A stretch of 64,000 nucleotides of DNA, from the NCBI GenBank assembly GCA_937924775.1, contig CALDUT010000009.1, forward strand, positions 124,001 through 188,000. The letters are read 5' to 3'. Below the pieces are notes generated by a model. That model worked only from the letters and a program-made list of their open reading frames with translations. It had not been told where the DNA came from and searched no databases. Source of the stretch: an uncultured Gemmata sp. (GTDB taxonomy: Bacteria; Planctomycetota; Planctomycetia; Gemmatales; Gemmataceae). Positions 34,998 through 43,605 of this stretch are shown here, one piece after another; positions within the stretch are counted from its first letter, which is position 1; each line of letters begins with the position of its first letter. The position numbers were made by a program, and so were the translations under genes.

Positions 34998-35237
34998 CGG
35001 AGTTCCTATCTCAGAGCGTCGGGAAGCAGGGGCTAGCCTCTGCCGCCCCGACTCGGTGAAGCGAAACAGTCAAAAATCAACCGGCAGCGGTCATTCTCAC
35101 CGCTGCGTGTCCATGGGAGAGTGGCCGGGCGAACGGCCACCGACCGTGAACCGGGGATCCATTATGTTGGCCTCAACGCGGGCACTTGAGCCCGAGCCCA
35201 GGTCACGCTGGTGCCCCCGGCTAACACCAAACGGGCA

Positions 35238-35432
35238 TCACAACAGGGGCGGCCATTGGGCGTCAGACCCTTCGCGTTCAATCGCCTTCACTTGCTCCTC
35301 GGTGATCGCAAACTGCTGGGCAATCTGACGACGGGACGCGGCGACGGCCATTCCACCATCTTGCGCCTCAACAAGCGTCTTGAAGATCAACTGACGCTGT
35401 TCGAGGGGAATCTCGTCGATCGACTTTGGCAC
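35238..35432 (-). CDS. Small HTH-like protein, about 64 aa
   Basis: From the GTG at 35432 the protein reads VPKSIDEIPLEQRQLIFKTL, then VEAQDGGMAVAASRRQIAQQ and FAITEEQVKAIEREGSDAQW. The pattern 'SRRQIAQQFAITEEQVKAIEREG' split over the last pieces is a helix-turn-helix like the sigma-factor region 4 or MerR class. It lies in the same direction as purN and 158 bp downstream of it. It could be a tiny DNA-binding protein or an antitoxin-like regulator without a visible toxin. The length is below usual annotation limits, but the composition is clearly protein-like. Confidence 0.55.
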   Translation of the reverse strand: MPKSIDEIPLEQRQLIFKTLVEAQDGGMAVAASRRQIAQQFAITEEQVKAIEREGSDAQWPPLL

Positions 35433-35590
35433 GGGACATCCTCGACGGGTTGAAAAGGTCACTTTTCCATCCTACGACCCAACCCGACGGTGGGGGCGGA
35501 TTCTGCCAATTTCTGGCAAATTTCTCCCAGGTAGGACGCGACGAGCCCTGCGGATGGCCTACCTTCACCGATGCATAAAATTCGCATTTC

Positions 35591-36280
35591 TTAACCCGTT
35601 TCGCCTGGAAGTGGCTCTCCCGCAGCCACAACGCGGCGGCCTTGAACCTGCACACGCCCAAACCCCACCAACTGAATCGCCTCCGGATAGGCTTCGCACT
35701 CCGCGGCGAATACCCGGGCCGCGAGTGTCTCGGGGGTGTCGTTGTCGGCCACCGGAACGCATTTCTGCACGATGATAGGGCCGGTGTCGTAGCTGTCGTC
35801 AGCAAAATGAACCGTACAGCCACTGATTTTGACCCCGGAATTCAGCACGGCTTCATGAACCCGGCGGCCGTACATACCCTGGCCCCCGAAAGCGGGCAAC
35901 AAGGCTGGATGAATGTTCAGAACATGATAGCGAAAATCTTCGGGAATCGGCAATAAGTGCAGCCATCCCGCGAGGCAGACCAATTGCGGGTCGAAGCGGC
36001 GAATCGCCTGCCAAATCCGGTCCGACCATTCGAGCATGGCCGGCGCCGGATCGTGGCCGGCGGCTGTCGGGATGTCTCGTCGGCCCCTGGCCGGTCGTGG
36101 TAGCACTTCTACCGGAATAGCGGCCTTCTGGGCCCGGAGAATGCCGAAGGCATCGGTGCGGCTGGAAATCACGCCCACGATCTGCGCAGGGAGTGTACCA
36201 CGGTCGATGCGATCAATCAAATTTTGCAGTGTGGTTCCGTGGCCACTGATGAGGGCCACCAGGCGGATCGGCGTTGGCAT
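35591..36280 (-). CDS. purN: Phosphoribosylglycinamide formyltransferase, PurN type
   Basis: Adds a formyl group from 10-formyl-THF to GAR in purine synthesis. 229 residues. Motifs: LVALISGHGTTLQNLIDRID (P-loop-like substrate site; the usual GSGTNL is SGHGTTL), VVGVISSRTDAFGI-like, CLAGWLHLLPIPEDFRYHVL, the catalytic NIHPALLPAFGGQGMYG and HFADDSYDTGPIIVQKCVPV, which carries the catalytic Asp. An extended C-terminus (GRVQVQGRRVVAAGEPLPGE) resembles other PurN ends. It is divergent from the giant orphan gene. Confidence 0.9.
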   Translation of the reverse strand: MPTPIRLVALISGHGTTLQNLIDRIDRGTLPAQIVGVISSRTDAFGILRAQKAAIPVEVLPRPARGRRDIPTAAGHDPAPAMLEWSDRIWQAIRRFDPQLVCLAGWLHLLPIPEDFRYHVLNIHPALLPAFGGQGMYGRRVHEAVLNSGVKISGCTVHFADDSYDTGPIIVQKCVPVADNDTPETLAARVFAAECEAYPEAIQLVGFGRVQVQGRRVVAAGEPLPGETG

Positions 36281-36326
36281 AGAAGCGTGCGGCCCTGTCG
36301 CTGCCGGTGGGGTTGCGTGGTAGAAT

Positions 36327-39300
36327 ATGTATTATTGGATGCTTTCGGAAGGCGGTAGGCTTTTGTACCGCACCAGAATGTTTTATGGTGATAAGCAGGC
36401 GGGAAATTGTTTCCCGGTGGCGGAATCAAGGAACCGACAGCGGATGGACGGCATCTTTCACGAACTGTCCCGCAAAACCGACCCAGCCAAGCTTCTCGGC
36501 TACCTCAATTTCTCTGACGGTCGCCCGGATGCCCGGTTCCAGAAAGGGCTGGCCGACGCTTATGCACTCGTGGTGGCGTCGGGCGATGCCACCCCGTGGC
36601 GAACGCTCTTCGAGTGGCTGAACAATGCCTTGGAGCAACTGATCGCAGCCAACAACGTTGCATTTCGCGATCCCACACAGGTTCGCGCGGTCTTGGATGT
36701 TGGGTTGGTTCAACTCCCGGCGGCGTACCGGGCGCATCATGCCGATTTATTGGCGCATCAGCCCGATGCGGTTCTGTTGGGTCCATTCTTTTTGGCCCGC
36801 TGCTGTGAAGCGGTTCTCAAACAGGGCGGACCGTGGCATCAATCGAAACGCCTCGTCGCAGAGGCTTTGAACTTCCTCAACGATTATGTCGGTTATCGGC
36901 CCATTGCAATTTTGGAGACACGGGCTCATACCGATTACTACCCGCACGAGAAGATTCGCCCGGTGCCCCTGTACATCGCTGGGGCGGGAGTGGCCCCCAG
37001 TGTATATGCGAACATCGTTCGCCCCGCGTTGAAACTCCTCGAAGAGACCGAATCCACGATTCTCGAAGAAGCCAGCTTCGATCCAAGCAAATTGGACGAA
37101 CTGGCGTTCGATCCGCGGGCTCACGATCATTTTCACCCCGTCAACAAACGTCCGAATGTGTTATTCGGCGAGTGGGACCCGCACACGATCGACAACGCCG
37201 GCTACTACCGCCGCTTTGTCCTGCGTCAGATGACCCTCGATACGCTCCTGAGCTGGGTCGCCCCCGGGCCCCACGCCACGAGCGACCCCACGGAACGGCT
37301 CTTTGAAGCGGCCGCCGTCCTGGCCGGAACGATCCTGATGGGGGCCGGCGTCAGTGGAGCCGGACCAAACTATCACGATTCCAGCGTCACCTTGGCCAAA
37401 CTCGTGCCGCGGATCGCCCGCTATCGCGACGCTTTCTATCAACGACTCCTCCAGCAACTGCCCGGCAGCCACGGCGAGCGGCTCCGGGCGGAGGCTGAAG
37501 CCCGGAAACAACCCTTTGCTGGGGTCCGGCAATTCCTCAACCAGGCCATCGCCACGCAGCGGGCGGCGCACCTGCAAGATCGCCGCCTGGCTCAGTTCTA
37601 CGCGGCCATGGGCTACCCCCACGCCGCCCGCAACCAGGCCGCCAAGATCGCCGCCCCCGCCGTACGTTTCGGTACCGAGATCCGTATTCGTCAAACCGAA
37701 GCGGCCTTCGCCGCCGACCGGGAACGCCCCGCCGAGGCCATCCCCCTGTTGGCGGAAGTCGAGGATTTGCTCCGCCGTGGTATCGACTGCGGTGCGATCA
37801 TCGACCCGTGGAACATCCTCGGGTTTCAGGGACTCTTTCCCATTTTCCCCGGGCGGGAAGACACCGTGCGGGATCCGCGGGCCGAGGAACTCATCCACAT
37901 CGCCGGCCGACAACTCGACCTGTACGCCCGCGCCGGGGCCGCAGCCGCCGTGGCCGGAGATACCGCCACCCGGGCCCGACTGGCGGCCAATATGCGGGCC
38001 TTCGCCACATGGTGGGATCAGTTTGCCACCAGCTCCGTCACGGATTTACCGCGGATCGTCGGTGCCGAACGGGCCGACGCCGCCGAACATGTCGCCGAGG
38101 CCCTGGCCCGTTGGTCGCTCCGTCAGCCCACGTCCAACGACATTTCCTTCTGGCGGCAGCACCGCGACGGGTTCACCACCCCCACAGCCTTTGCCCAGGT
38201 GATCGAACCGCTCATCGACCGCGGCGAGTGGAAAGCCGCGATGGGCTTATTGATGACGTGGCTTTCGGAAAGCGAAACTGTCCCACTGCAGGAACCGGGA
38301 GCCTCCTTCGAACAATTGGCCGAGCGTTGGGTCGGCGGCGTGATGGCCGCGGCCGCACCCAGTGATCGCCCAGCCTTGCTCCGCCGCTTTTTCGAACTGC
38401 TGGAAGCCAATGCCCGCGACGATTGGCTCGAACCGCATCCCTGGCTCAATGGCTGCTCCCCGCGGCCCGCAAACACCGCCGACGACCGGGACGACGACGC
38501 CTTCGGCAGTGCTTATGAAGACGTGATTTACCAAGATTCGACGGACGACGGCATCGATGGTTCCCTCGCGGAGGAAGGCTCACGCTTGCCGGGCGACTTC
38601 CCTCTCGAATCGCAGGCCGACACGATCGAAGATCGGTTGGAATTTCTACAAGCGGTCGCCAAATTGTGGCGCCGGGCCGCCCGGTTGGAGGTGTGGACTC
38701 CTGGCGATCCTGCCACGGAGGAAGCGATCGCCGGATGGCTGACCGCCGCCCGGCGGGCCAGTGAATCCTTGGCACAATTTCTGGATCGCCTGACCGCCGT
38801 TGAAATTCCTGAACCCGCGGGCGGGCATGAAGGGATGATCGAGTTCGACCGCCGCCGGGCCATCAAAGGACATTTGCTCGATTTAGGCGTGGCCACCTGT
38901 GTCGAAGTGCGGCGGGCGAGTTTTGCGCTATCCGCGGTCCGCATGCCGGGTCCGGAATTGCCCTCGTCGGTTCTGGGCCGTGAACCCACCCGCCCGCCGG
39001 AACCGGCTGCGTGGGAATCGTTATTGGTGCGCATGGCACGGGCCATCAGCCAGGGCGATGCCGCGGCGGTGCGAAGTCTGCTGCCGTCCTTCGTTCACCA
39101 TTTCAGCCGGGAACCCCTGCTCTATTGCCCGCCCTCAGATGGGGGCAAGCCCCGCGAAATGTTGCAGGCGCAAACGGCGTTGGCTGTGTTGGATGATCTG
39201 GTGACCCGCTTGCCCCGCCTGGGATTACTGCGGGAAACCTTCCAGCTCGTCAAGCTGGCTCGAAAAATGGAATGGAACAATCCACCCGAAGGACGCCGGG

Positions 39301-40379
39301 TCAGCAGCTTCGACCAATTGTTCCGCACCGCGCTAACCGGCGTTGTCGATACACTGCTGACAGCGGCGGCCTCCTGGCATCCCGAAATCACCGGCGATCA
39401 TGGCCCCTTGGCCGATGCTCTTTTCAAAATCGCCACCGAATTCCAAAATCTCTGGCACCAGCATAGCCAATCCCTCCGCTTGTCGGTTTTAGAAACCGTG
39501 GCCGAGGACGACGATTGGGAGCCGGTCAAAGGCTTCGTGACCAAATATGGTGGGGATCTGTTCACCGTACCGTTTTTGGGGCTGTCCAACATGCGCGGGA
39601 TTCTGGCCCGTGGTGTGGCCGCGTGGCTCGACCACGAAACCGAACACAGCGACGCCAACGGCAAACGCCCCAAACTGGTGGCCGATTGGGACGCCGGCAC
39701 CCTCGATCGCAACCGGACGGCCCGCGTGGCGGAAGTCGTCTTGCAAGCCCTGGTCGAACATTACGACGAATACCGCGACTACAACACGACCACCACCCAA
39801 TCCGACTACGGCGAAAACATTCATATTCTGCTCGATATGCTGCGGCTGAAGGTCCGTTACGACCGCCTGGCGTGGCGGTTACGGCCGCTGGCATTGGCCC
39901 ATGAAGTGCTGTGCCAACGGGGGTTCGACGCACTCGCGGCCCGGTGGCGTTCGTTCATCGCCGAAAAAACGATGGATTTGGCCGATGAACTCCTCCACGA
40001 GCTGGCCGAACGCGAAAATCGCTACGGCGTGCGTCTGCGGACTGTTCGCGATCGGCTCGAAGAGCGCTTCACCCGCCCCCTGGAAATCGACCGGGCGGTA
40101 GCGCAGGTTCCCGCTGCCGCGGAAGCCGCCCGCCGCGGCGAAGGCGAAGACAACCCCGCCTTAGCTCGCCTCCGCGAGGCCATAGAACCGTTGGAAGCCA
40201 CCGTCAGCGGGGTGGGGCTCGACGTGCCCGTCTGGATTCGCCGGCTCGAAGAGGCTCTGCGGCAAGCCCGCGATCGCACCGCGGAGCCAACGCTTCTCCC
40301 CCATCCCCCAACACTGGAGCTGAGCTTTGAGGAATTGGAAAAGCAGTTGGACGAATGGGACCGCGGCTTGGGCGAATAA
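36327..40379 (+). CDS. Giant orphan protein (about 1,310-1,350 aa), function unknown
   Basis: No family recognised. The ATG at 36444 (MDGIFHELSRKTDPAKLLGY), with AAGGAA ten bases before, is a more natural start than the ATG at 36327, whose first 39 residues look untranslated; both are in frame. The protein is soluble and mostly helical, with no signal peptide, membrane helix or known nucleotide-binding motif. Distinct parts: an N-terminal region to about residue 310 ending in VLFGEWDPHTIDNAGYYRRF; a helical-repeat-like middle (LAQFYAAMGYPHAARNQAAK ...) with TPR-like spacing; an acidic linker around residues 715-760 (DDRDDDAFGSAYEDVIYQDS); and a charged C-terminal coil. Codon usage matches neighbours, so it is resident. 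It stands alone between purN and a small secreted protein. Confidence 0.85.
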   Translation: MYYWMLSEGGRLLYRTRMFYGDKQAGNCFPVAESRNRQRMDGIFHELSRKTDPAKLLGYLNFSDGRPDARFQKGLADAYALVVASGDATPWRTLFEWLNNALEQLIAANNVAFRDPTQVRAVLDVGLVQLPAAYRAHHADLLAHQPDAVLLGPFFLARCCEAVLKQGGPWHQSKRLVAEALNFLNDYVGYRPIAILETRAHTDYYPHEKIRPVPLYIAGAGVAPSVYANIVRPALKLLEETESTILEEASFDPSKLDELAFDPRAHDHFHPVNKRPNVLFGEWDPHTIDNAGYYRRFVLRQMTLDTLLSWVAPGPHATSDPTERLFEAAAVLAGTILMGAGVSGAGPNYHDSSVTLAKLVPRIARYRDAFYQRLLQQLPGSHGERLRAEAEARKQPFAGVRQFLNQAIATQRAAHLQDRRLAQFYAAMGYPHAARNQAAKIAAPAVRFGTEIRIRQTEAAFAADRERPAEAIPLLAEVEDLLRRGIDCGAIIDPWNILGFQGLFPIFPGREDTVRDPRAEELIHIAGRQLDLYARAGAAAAVAGDTATRARLAANMRAFATWWDQFATSSVTDLPRIVGAERADAAEHVAEALARWSLRQPTSNDISFWRQHRDGFTTPTAFAQVIEPLIDRGEWKAAMGLLMTWLSESETVPLQEPGASFEQLAERWVGGVMAAAAPSDRPALLRRFFELLEANARDDWLEPHPWLNGCSPRPANTADDRDDDAFGSAYEDVIYQDSTDDGIDGSLAEEGSRLPGDFPLESQADTIEDRLEFLQAVAKLWRRAARLEVWTPGDPATEEAIAGWLTAARRASESLAQFLDRLTAVEIPEPAGGHEGMIEFDRRRAIKGHLLDLGVATCVEVRRASFALSAVRMPGPELPSSVLGREPTRPPEPAAWESLLVRMARAISQGDAAAVRSLLPSFVHHFSREPLLYCPPSDGGKPREMLQAQTALAVLDDLVTRLPRLGLLRETFQLVKLARKMEWNNPPEGRRVSSFDQLFRTALTGVVDTLLTAAASWHPEITGDHGPLADALFKIATEFQNLWHQHSQSLRLSVLETVAEDDDWEPVKGFVTKYGGDLFTVPFLGLSNMRGILARGVAAWLDHETEHSDANGKRPKLVADWDAGTLDRNRTARVAEVVLQALVEHYDEYRDYNTTTTQSDYGENIHILLDMLRLKVRYDRLAWRLRPLALAHEVLCQRGFDALAARWRSFIAEKTMDLADELLHELAERENRYGVRLRTVRDRLEERFTRPLEIDRAVAQVPAAAEAARRGEGEDNPALARLREAIEPLEATVSGVGLDVPVWIRRLEEALRQARDRTAEPTLLPHPPTLELSFEELEKQLDEWDRGLGE

Positions 40380-40530
40380 TCCCTGGGGGCGCCGCGATGG
40401 CCGTCAGGCCCGTGACGAATGACGAGTAACTCTGACGGTCCGCCGCAGACAGCCATCCTGGGCGAGTCGCTGATGACAGGGCCTGACTCCGACGGTCCGC
40501 CCGCCGCGGGCGACGGATGGCCCCGGCGGG

Positions 40531-40944
40531 TTACTTCAGCTTCTTCAGTTCGATCACATAGCCGGCCTTCCCCTCAAAATCGCTGGGGCGTCTTTCTTTA
40601 TCGAGCGAATACGCCAATTTCAGGGTATCGTCTCTCACTTCCACAATACCGTAAGCCGCGATACCTTTGGTGCCATCGGGGCCAGCGGAAACGATCATGT
40701 CGATTTCCACCGGGTTGGTGCCCGGTTTGAGCGTATACCCGATCACCATTTTGACTTCACCAGCCTCGATGGTGAAAGTGTCGGTCGTCGCGGAGTATGT
40801 GGCTTTTTTGGCTTTTTCGTCGATGTCGCGGCCCTCTTTTTTGCCGCGAACCACCGCGTATTTCCCGGAAAGGTCGAGCTTGTCTTGGGCCCCGGCCGGG
40901 GTGAACAATAGGATGATCGCCGCAAGCGCCAAAAGGAATTTCAT
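40531..40944 (-). CDS. Secreted TIGR03067-like protein
   Basis: About 137 residues from the ATG at 40944. The signal peptide reads KFLLALAAIILLFTPAGAQD. The mature part (LDLSGKYAVVRGKKEGRDID ... VKMVIGYTLKPGTNPVEIDM ... GIAAYGIVEVRDDTLKLAYS ... RPSDFEGKAGYVIELKKLK) fits the planctomycete 'TIGR03067' lipocalin-like beta-barrel pattern, with its 'G.Y......G......kG...Y.l.gd.L.lc' order. These proteins are numerous in Gemmataceae, exported, and of unknown function; a carrier role is guessed from the fold. It is convergent with the giant orphan gene. Confidence 0.75.
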   Translation of the reverse strand: MKFLLALAAIILLFTPAGAQDKLDLSGKYAVVRGKKEGRDIDEKAKKATYSATTDTFTIEAGEVKMVIGYTLKPGTNPVEIDMIVSAGPDGTKGIAAYGIVEVRDDTLKLAYSLDKERRPSDFEGKAGYVIELKKLK

Positions 40945-41147
40945 AAACGGTTCCTCGGGAGAATACCTCACGCGCCAATGCCGTTTTGCTAGGCATTGTA
41001 GGTCAGCGGACGCCTGATCAACAGGTGAATGCGGCCAGTCGCGGTGATTCTGCGTGAGGAAAAGCCGCATGGAACCCACACGAGAGCTTCGTTAGAATCC
41101 CTACTACAGGCCAAATTTCTCCAAAATAACCCAGGCGGGAGGACGCC

Positions 41148-42434
41148 ATGAACGGGACGAGTTCCTGCAGGATGAGAGGGTGGATGGCTGCCGTCATTGT
41201 GGGGCTGGCCGTCGCCCACCTGCCAGTTCGGGCGGAAGAAGAAAAGAAAGACACGAAAAATGCCCTCCGCGAAGAGTTGTTGAAGCTCAACGCGGTAACG
41301 GGCGAAGAAGCGCAACTCGATAAATTGCGGGCGCTTCTGAAGGATAAACAAAAGGCTAAGCAATTGGTGACTGAAGCCGGCCGGATGCTCAAGGAATCGA
41401 AGGGCAAAGAGAACCCCTTCAATTTCAATGGCGCTAGCATCGTGGCCCGTTTGGCGCACATCAACAAGCAATACGACATCGCCGAGCCGTTTTACGAGTA
41501 CATGATCGAGACGGCGACGAAACTCAACAGTGGCAGCAAGTTGGTGACCGCGTATGTTGGCCTCTTTTCGCTGTATTTTGATAGCAAAAAGTATGCCCTG
41601 GCCGCGGAAACGTGCGAAAAATTCATGGATCTGACCGGGCCGGAAGAAGTTGAACGCGAACAGCCCTTCATGCTCGAACGGCTCGCCAAAGCCAAAGCTA
41701 AAGAAGAGAAGTTCGATGAAGCCCTCCGCTGGGCCGATCTGCTCATCGACGGCAGCCGCGACGGGGCGTGGTATTTCCTGCAAACCAAAGGGTGGATTCT
41801 CCGCGAACAAGGCAAACTGCCTGCCGCGATCGACGCCTACCTCGAATCACTCGAAAAACTGGAAGCGAACAAGGTTCTTAAGGCCGATCTGAAAGAACGG
41901 CTCAAAGACGCCACTCGCTACGCGCTCACGGGGCTTTATGTCGAAAACAAGGAAATTGATAAAGCCGCCAAACACTTGCAAATTCTCATCAAACGCAACC
42001 CCGACAACCCTACCTACAAAAACGACCTGGGCTTCATCTGGTGCGACAACGATATGAATCTCGAAGAATCCGAGAAGCTCATCCGCGAAGCCCTCGAACT
42101 CGACAAAAAGGAAAAAGAAAAACTCAAAGCGGAAGGCAAAATCGACGAAGTCCGCCTCAATGCGGCGTATCTCGATAGCCTCGGCTGGGTGCTCTTCAAG
42201 CAAAAGAAGTACCAAGAAGCCCTCGAACCCCTCAAACAAGCCGCGGCCGACGAAGACGACGGCAACCACATGGAAATCTGGGATCACCTCGCCGATTGCT
42301 ACATGGCTCTGGGCATGAAAAAAGAGGCGATCGCTACTTGGGAACAAGCCCTCAAGTTTGAAGACCTGACCAAACGCGACGCGGAACGGCGCCGTAAGAT
42401 CAGCGAAAAGCTTAAGAAAGCCCGGATCGAGTAA
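41148..42434 (+). CDS. Exported TPR-repeat protein
   Basis: 428 residues with a strong GGAGG start signal. The signal peptide ends near residue 29 (MAAVIVGLAVAHLPVRA). The rest is a chain of tetratricopeptide-like helix pairs, for example YDIAEPFYEYMIETATKLNS, FDEALRWADLLIDGSRDGAW, LPAAIDAYLESLEKLEANKV, IDKAAKHLQILIKRNPDNPT, LDSLGWVLFKQKKYQEALEP and MALGMKKEAIATWEQALKFE. The 'YKNDLGFIWCDNDMNLEESE' unit is typical of bacterial outer-membrane-linked TPR proteins. It should act as a periplasmic scaffold; its partner is unknown. A perfect 10-bp hairpin follows the stop. Confidence 0.85.
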   Translation: MNGTSSCRMRGWMAAVIVGLAVAHLPVRAEEEKKDTKNALREELLKLNAVTGEEAQLDKLRALLKDKQKAKQLVTEAGRMLKESKGKENPFNFNGASIVARLAHINKQYDIAEPFYEYMIETATKLNSGSKLVTAYVGLFSLYFDSKKYALAAETCEKFMDLTGPEEVEREQPFMLERLAKAKAKEEKFDEALRWADLLIDGSRDGAWYFLQTKGWILREQGKLPAAIDAYLESLEKLEANKVLKADLKERLKDATRYALTGLYVENKEIDKAAKHLQILIKRNPDNPTYKNDLGFIWCDNDMNLEESEKLIREALELDKKEKEKLKAEGKIDEVRLNAAYLDSLGWVLFKQKKYQEALEPLKQAAADEDDGNHMEIWDHLADCYMALGMKKEAIATWEQALKFEDLTKRDAERRRKISEKLKKARIE

Positions 42435-42445
42435 TCCCCAGGCTC

Positions 42446-42473
42446 CGGGAGAGCGAAGGGGGGCGCTCTCCCG
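42446..42473 (+). terminator. Strong GC hairpin after the TPR gene
   Basis: CGGGAGAGCG (42446-42455) pairs perfectly with CGCTCTCCCG (42464-42473) over an 8-base loop, 11 bp after the stop codon. There is no T tract, so it may rely on the stem alone. Confidence 0.6.
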
Positions 42474-42494
42474 TGAACGGGTCGTGGCCCACCA

Positions 42495-42513
42495 TTGTAC
42501 ACATATTGTACAA
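42495..42513. promoter_or_regulatory. Inverted repeat TGTACA-N5-TGTACA upstream of the hydrolase-like gene
   Basis: TTGTACA-catat-TGTACAA is a perfect 7-bp inverted repeat with a 5-bp spacer, 64 bp upstream of the ATG at 42578. It has the same core and the same spacing as the site at 7770-7790. Probably an operator for an unidentified regulator. Confidence 0.6.
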
Positions 42514-42577
42514 ACCGTATCCCCACCTCCGGTTTCCTGCAGATTCACAGTGAGCCTGTCCAACAATTGAACAAACG

Positions 42578-43297
42578 ATGATGCTCGCCGGTTGGTCACG
42601 AATCGCGATCGCTGGCAAGTCGGTCGATACCTATGACCCGCCCGACGCCCTGCCCTTCCTGGTCGTCTACTTGCACTCGTTGCAGGAAGAAACCCCGGCC
42701 ACAGACCCGCTTTTTACGGATTTACTCCGGCAGCACCGGCTCCACTGTATTGCGCCCCGCGGCGGGCTGTGTTGGTGGGCTGACCGACTCTGCTCGGCAT
42801 TCGATGAAAACCGGACCCCGGAAGGTTATTTGCTGAACGAATTGATCCCCTGGGCGCAAGCCCGCTGGTCACTGCGGCCGCAACGGATCGCTGTGGCCGG
42901 TATCGAAATGGGCGGGCAAGGCGCGATGCGGCTCGCCTTCAAATACCCGCAACGCTTCCCCATCGCGGCCAGCATTGCCGGGGCTTTCGATTGCCAAGAA
43001 TGGTACGGTCGCGGAACGCCCCTCGACACCATGTACCCCGATCGCGAACGGTGCCGCCACGATACCGCGATCCTGCATATCGACCCACACGAATGGCCAT
43101 CTCATATCTGGTTTGTTTGCTCACCCACCGACCGGATGAGCTATCGCGGCAACGACCGGCTGCACGAAAAACTCACGGCCATGGGCGTTCCCCACACCAC
43201 CGATCTCGATACGCCCGCCACACCGCAGCAATCGCTGGCCCCGATGATGGCGTTTCTCGCCGAAGCCCTGCACCACGAAGCAAAACGGTTATTGTGA
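42578..43297 (+). CDS. Alpha/beta-hydrolase-like protein lacking the nucleophile serine
   Basis: 239 residues with the fold order of an esterase-D/feruloyl-esterase-like hydrolase: FLVVYLHSLQEETP (oxyanion-region strand), HCIAPRGGLCWW, the nucleophile elbow AVAGIEMGGQGAMRLAFKYP and a later acidic strand WFVCSPTDRMSYRGNDRLHE. The elbow should read G-x-S-x-G-G, but Glu110 occupies the serine position. The expected catalytic histidine is also not evident near the end (TDLDTPATPQQSLAPMMAFL). It is probably a non-catalytic or altered hydrolase. A TGTACA inverted repeat precedes it. There is no signal peptide; cytoplasmic. Confidence 0.7.
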   Translation: MMLAGWSRIAIAGKSVDTYDPPDALPFLVVYLHSLQEETPATDPLFTDLLRQHRLHCIAPRGGLCWWADRLCSAFDENRTPEGYLLNELIPWAQARWSLRPQRIAVAGIEMGGQGAMRLAFKYPQRFPIAASIAGAFDCQEWYGRGTPLDTMYPDRERCRHDTAILHIDPHEWPSHIWFVCSPTDRMSYRGNDRLHEKLTAMGVPHTTDLDTPATPQQSLAPMMAFLAEALHHEAKRLL

Positions 43298-43605
43298 TGT
43301 GCCGGCCCGGGTTTCACCAAAACCCCACGCCACGCAACCGTTTGTGGGACGCCCCGCGGCAACCGGCCGCCTTCCTTCGCGCTTCGCGGAAGTTTACCCC
43401 TCAGAAAAACGCTGATTGTGAGCAATCCAGCCTCACAACCTGTTCGGAAAGGGTTTCCTCCCTCCGTCCGCCGCAGTTCTGCGGCTGCAGCCCCCTGGCG
43501 GGACAACTGGCGACACATTACATACCGGATGGGGGCATATCCTTCCGCAGCGGGTTTTCCGCTGCGAAGAAACAAGGGCCGATGAGAACACGGCCCCGGC
43601 TTACG
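43298..43605. other. Intergenic region between convergent genes, with hairpin terminator
   Basis: No gene seen in 308 bases. CGCAGCGG (43546-43553) and CCGCTGCG (43559-43566) form a perfect 8-bp stem with a 5-base loop, suited to stop transcription from both sides. A second stem (GGGCC...GGCCC) lies at about 43577-43595. Confidence 0.55.
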
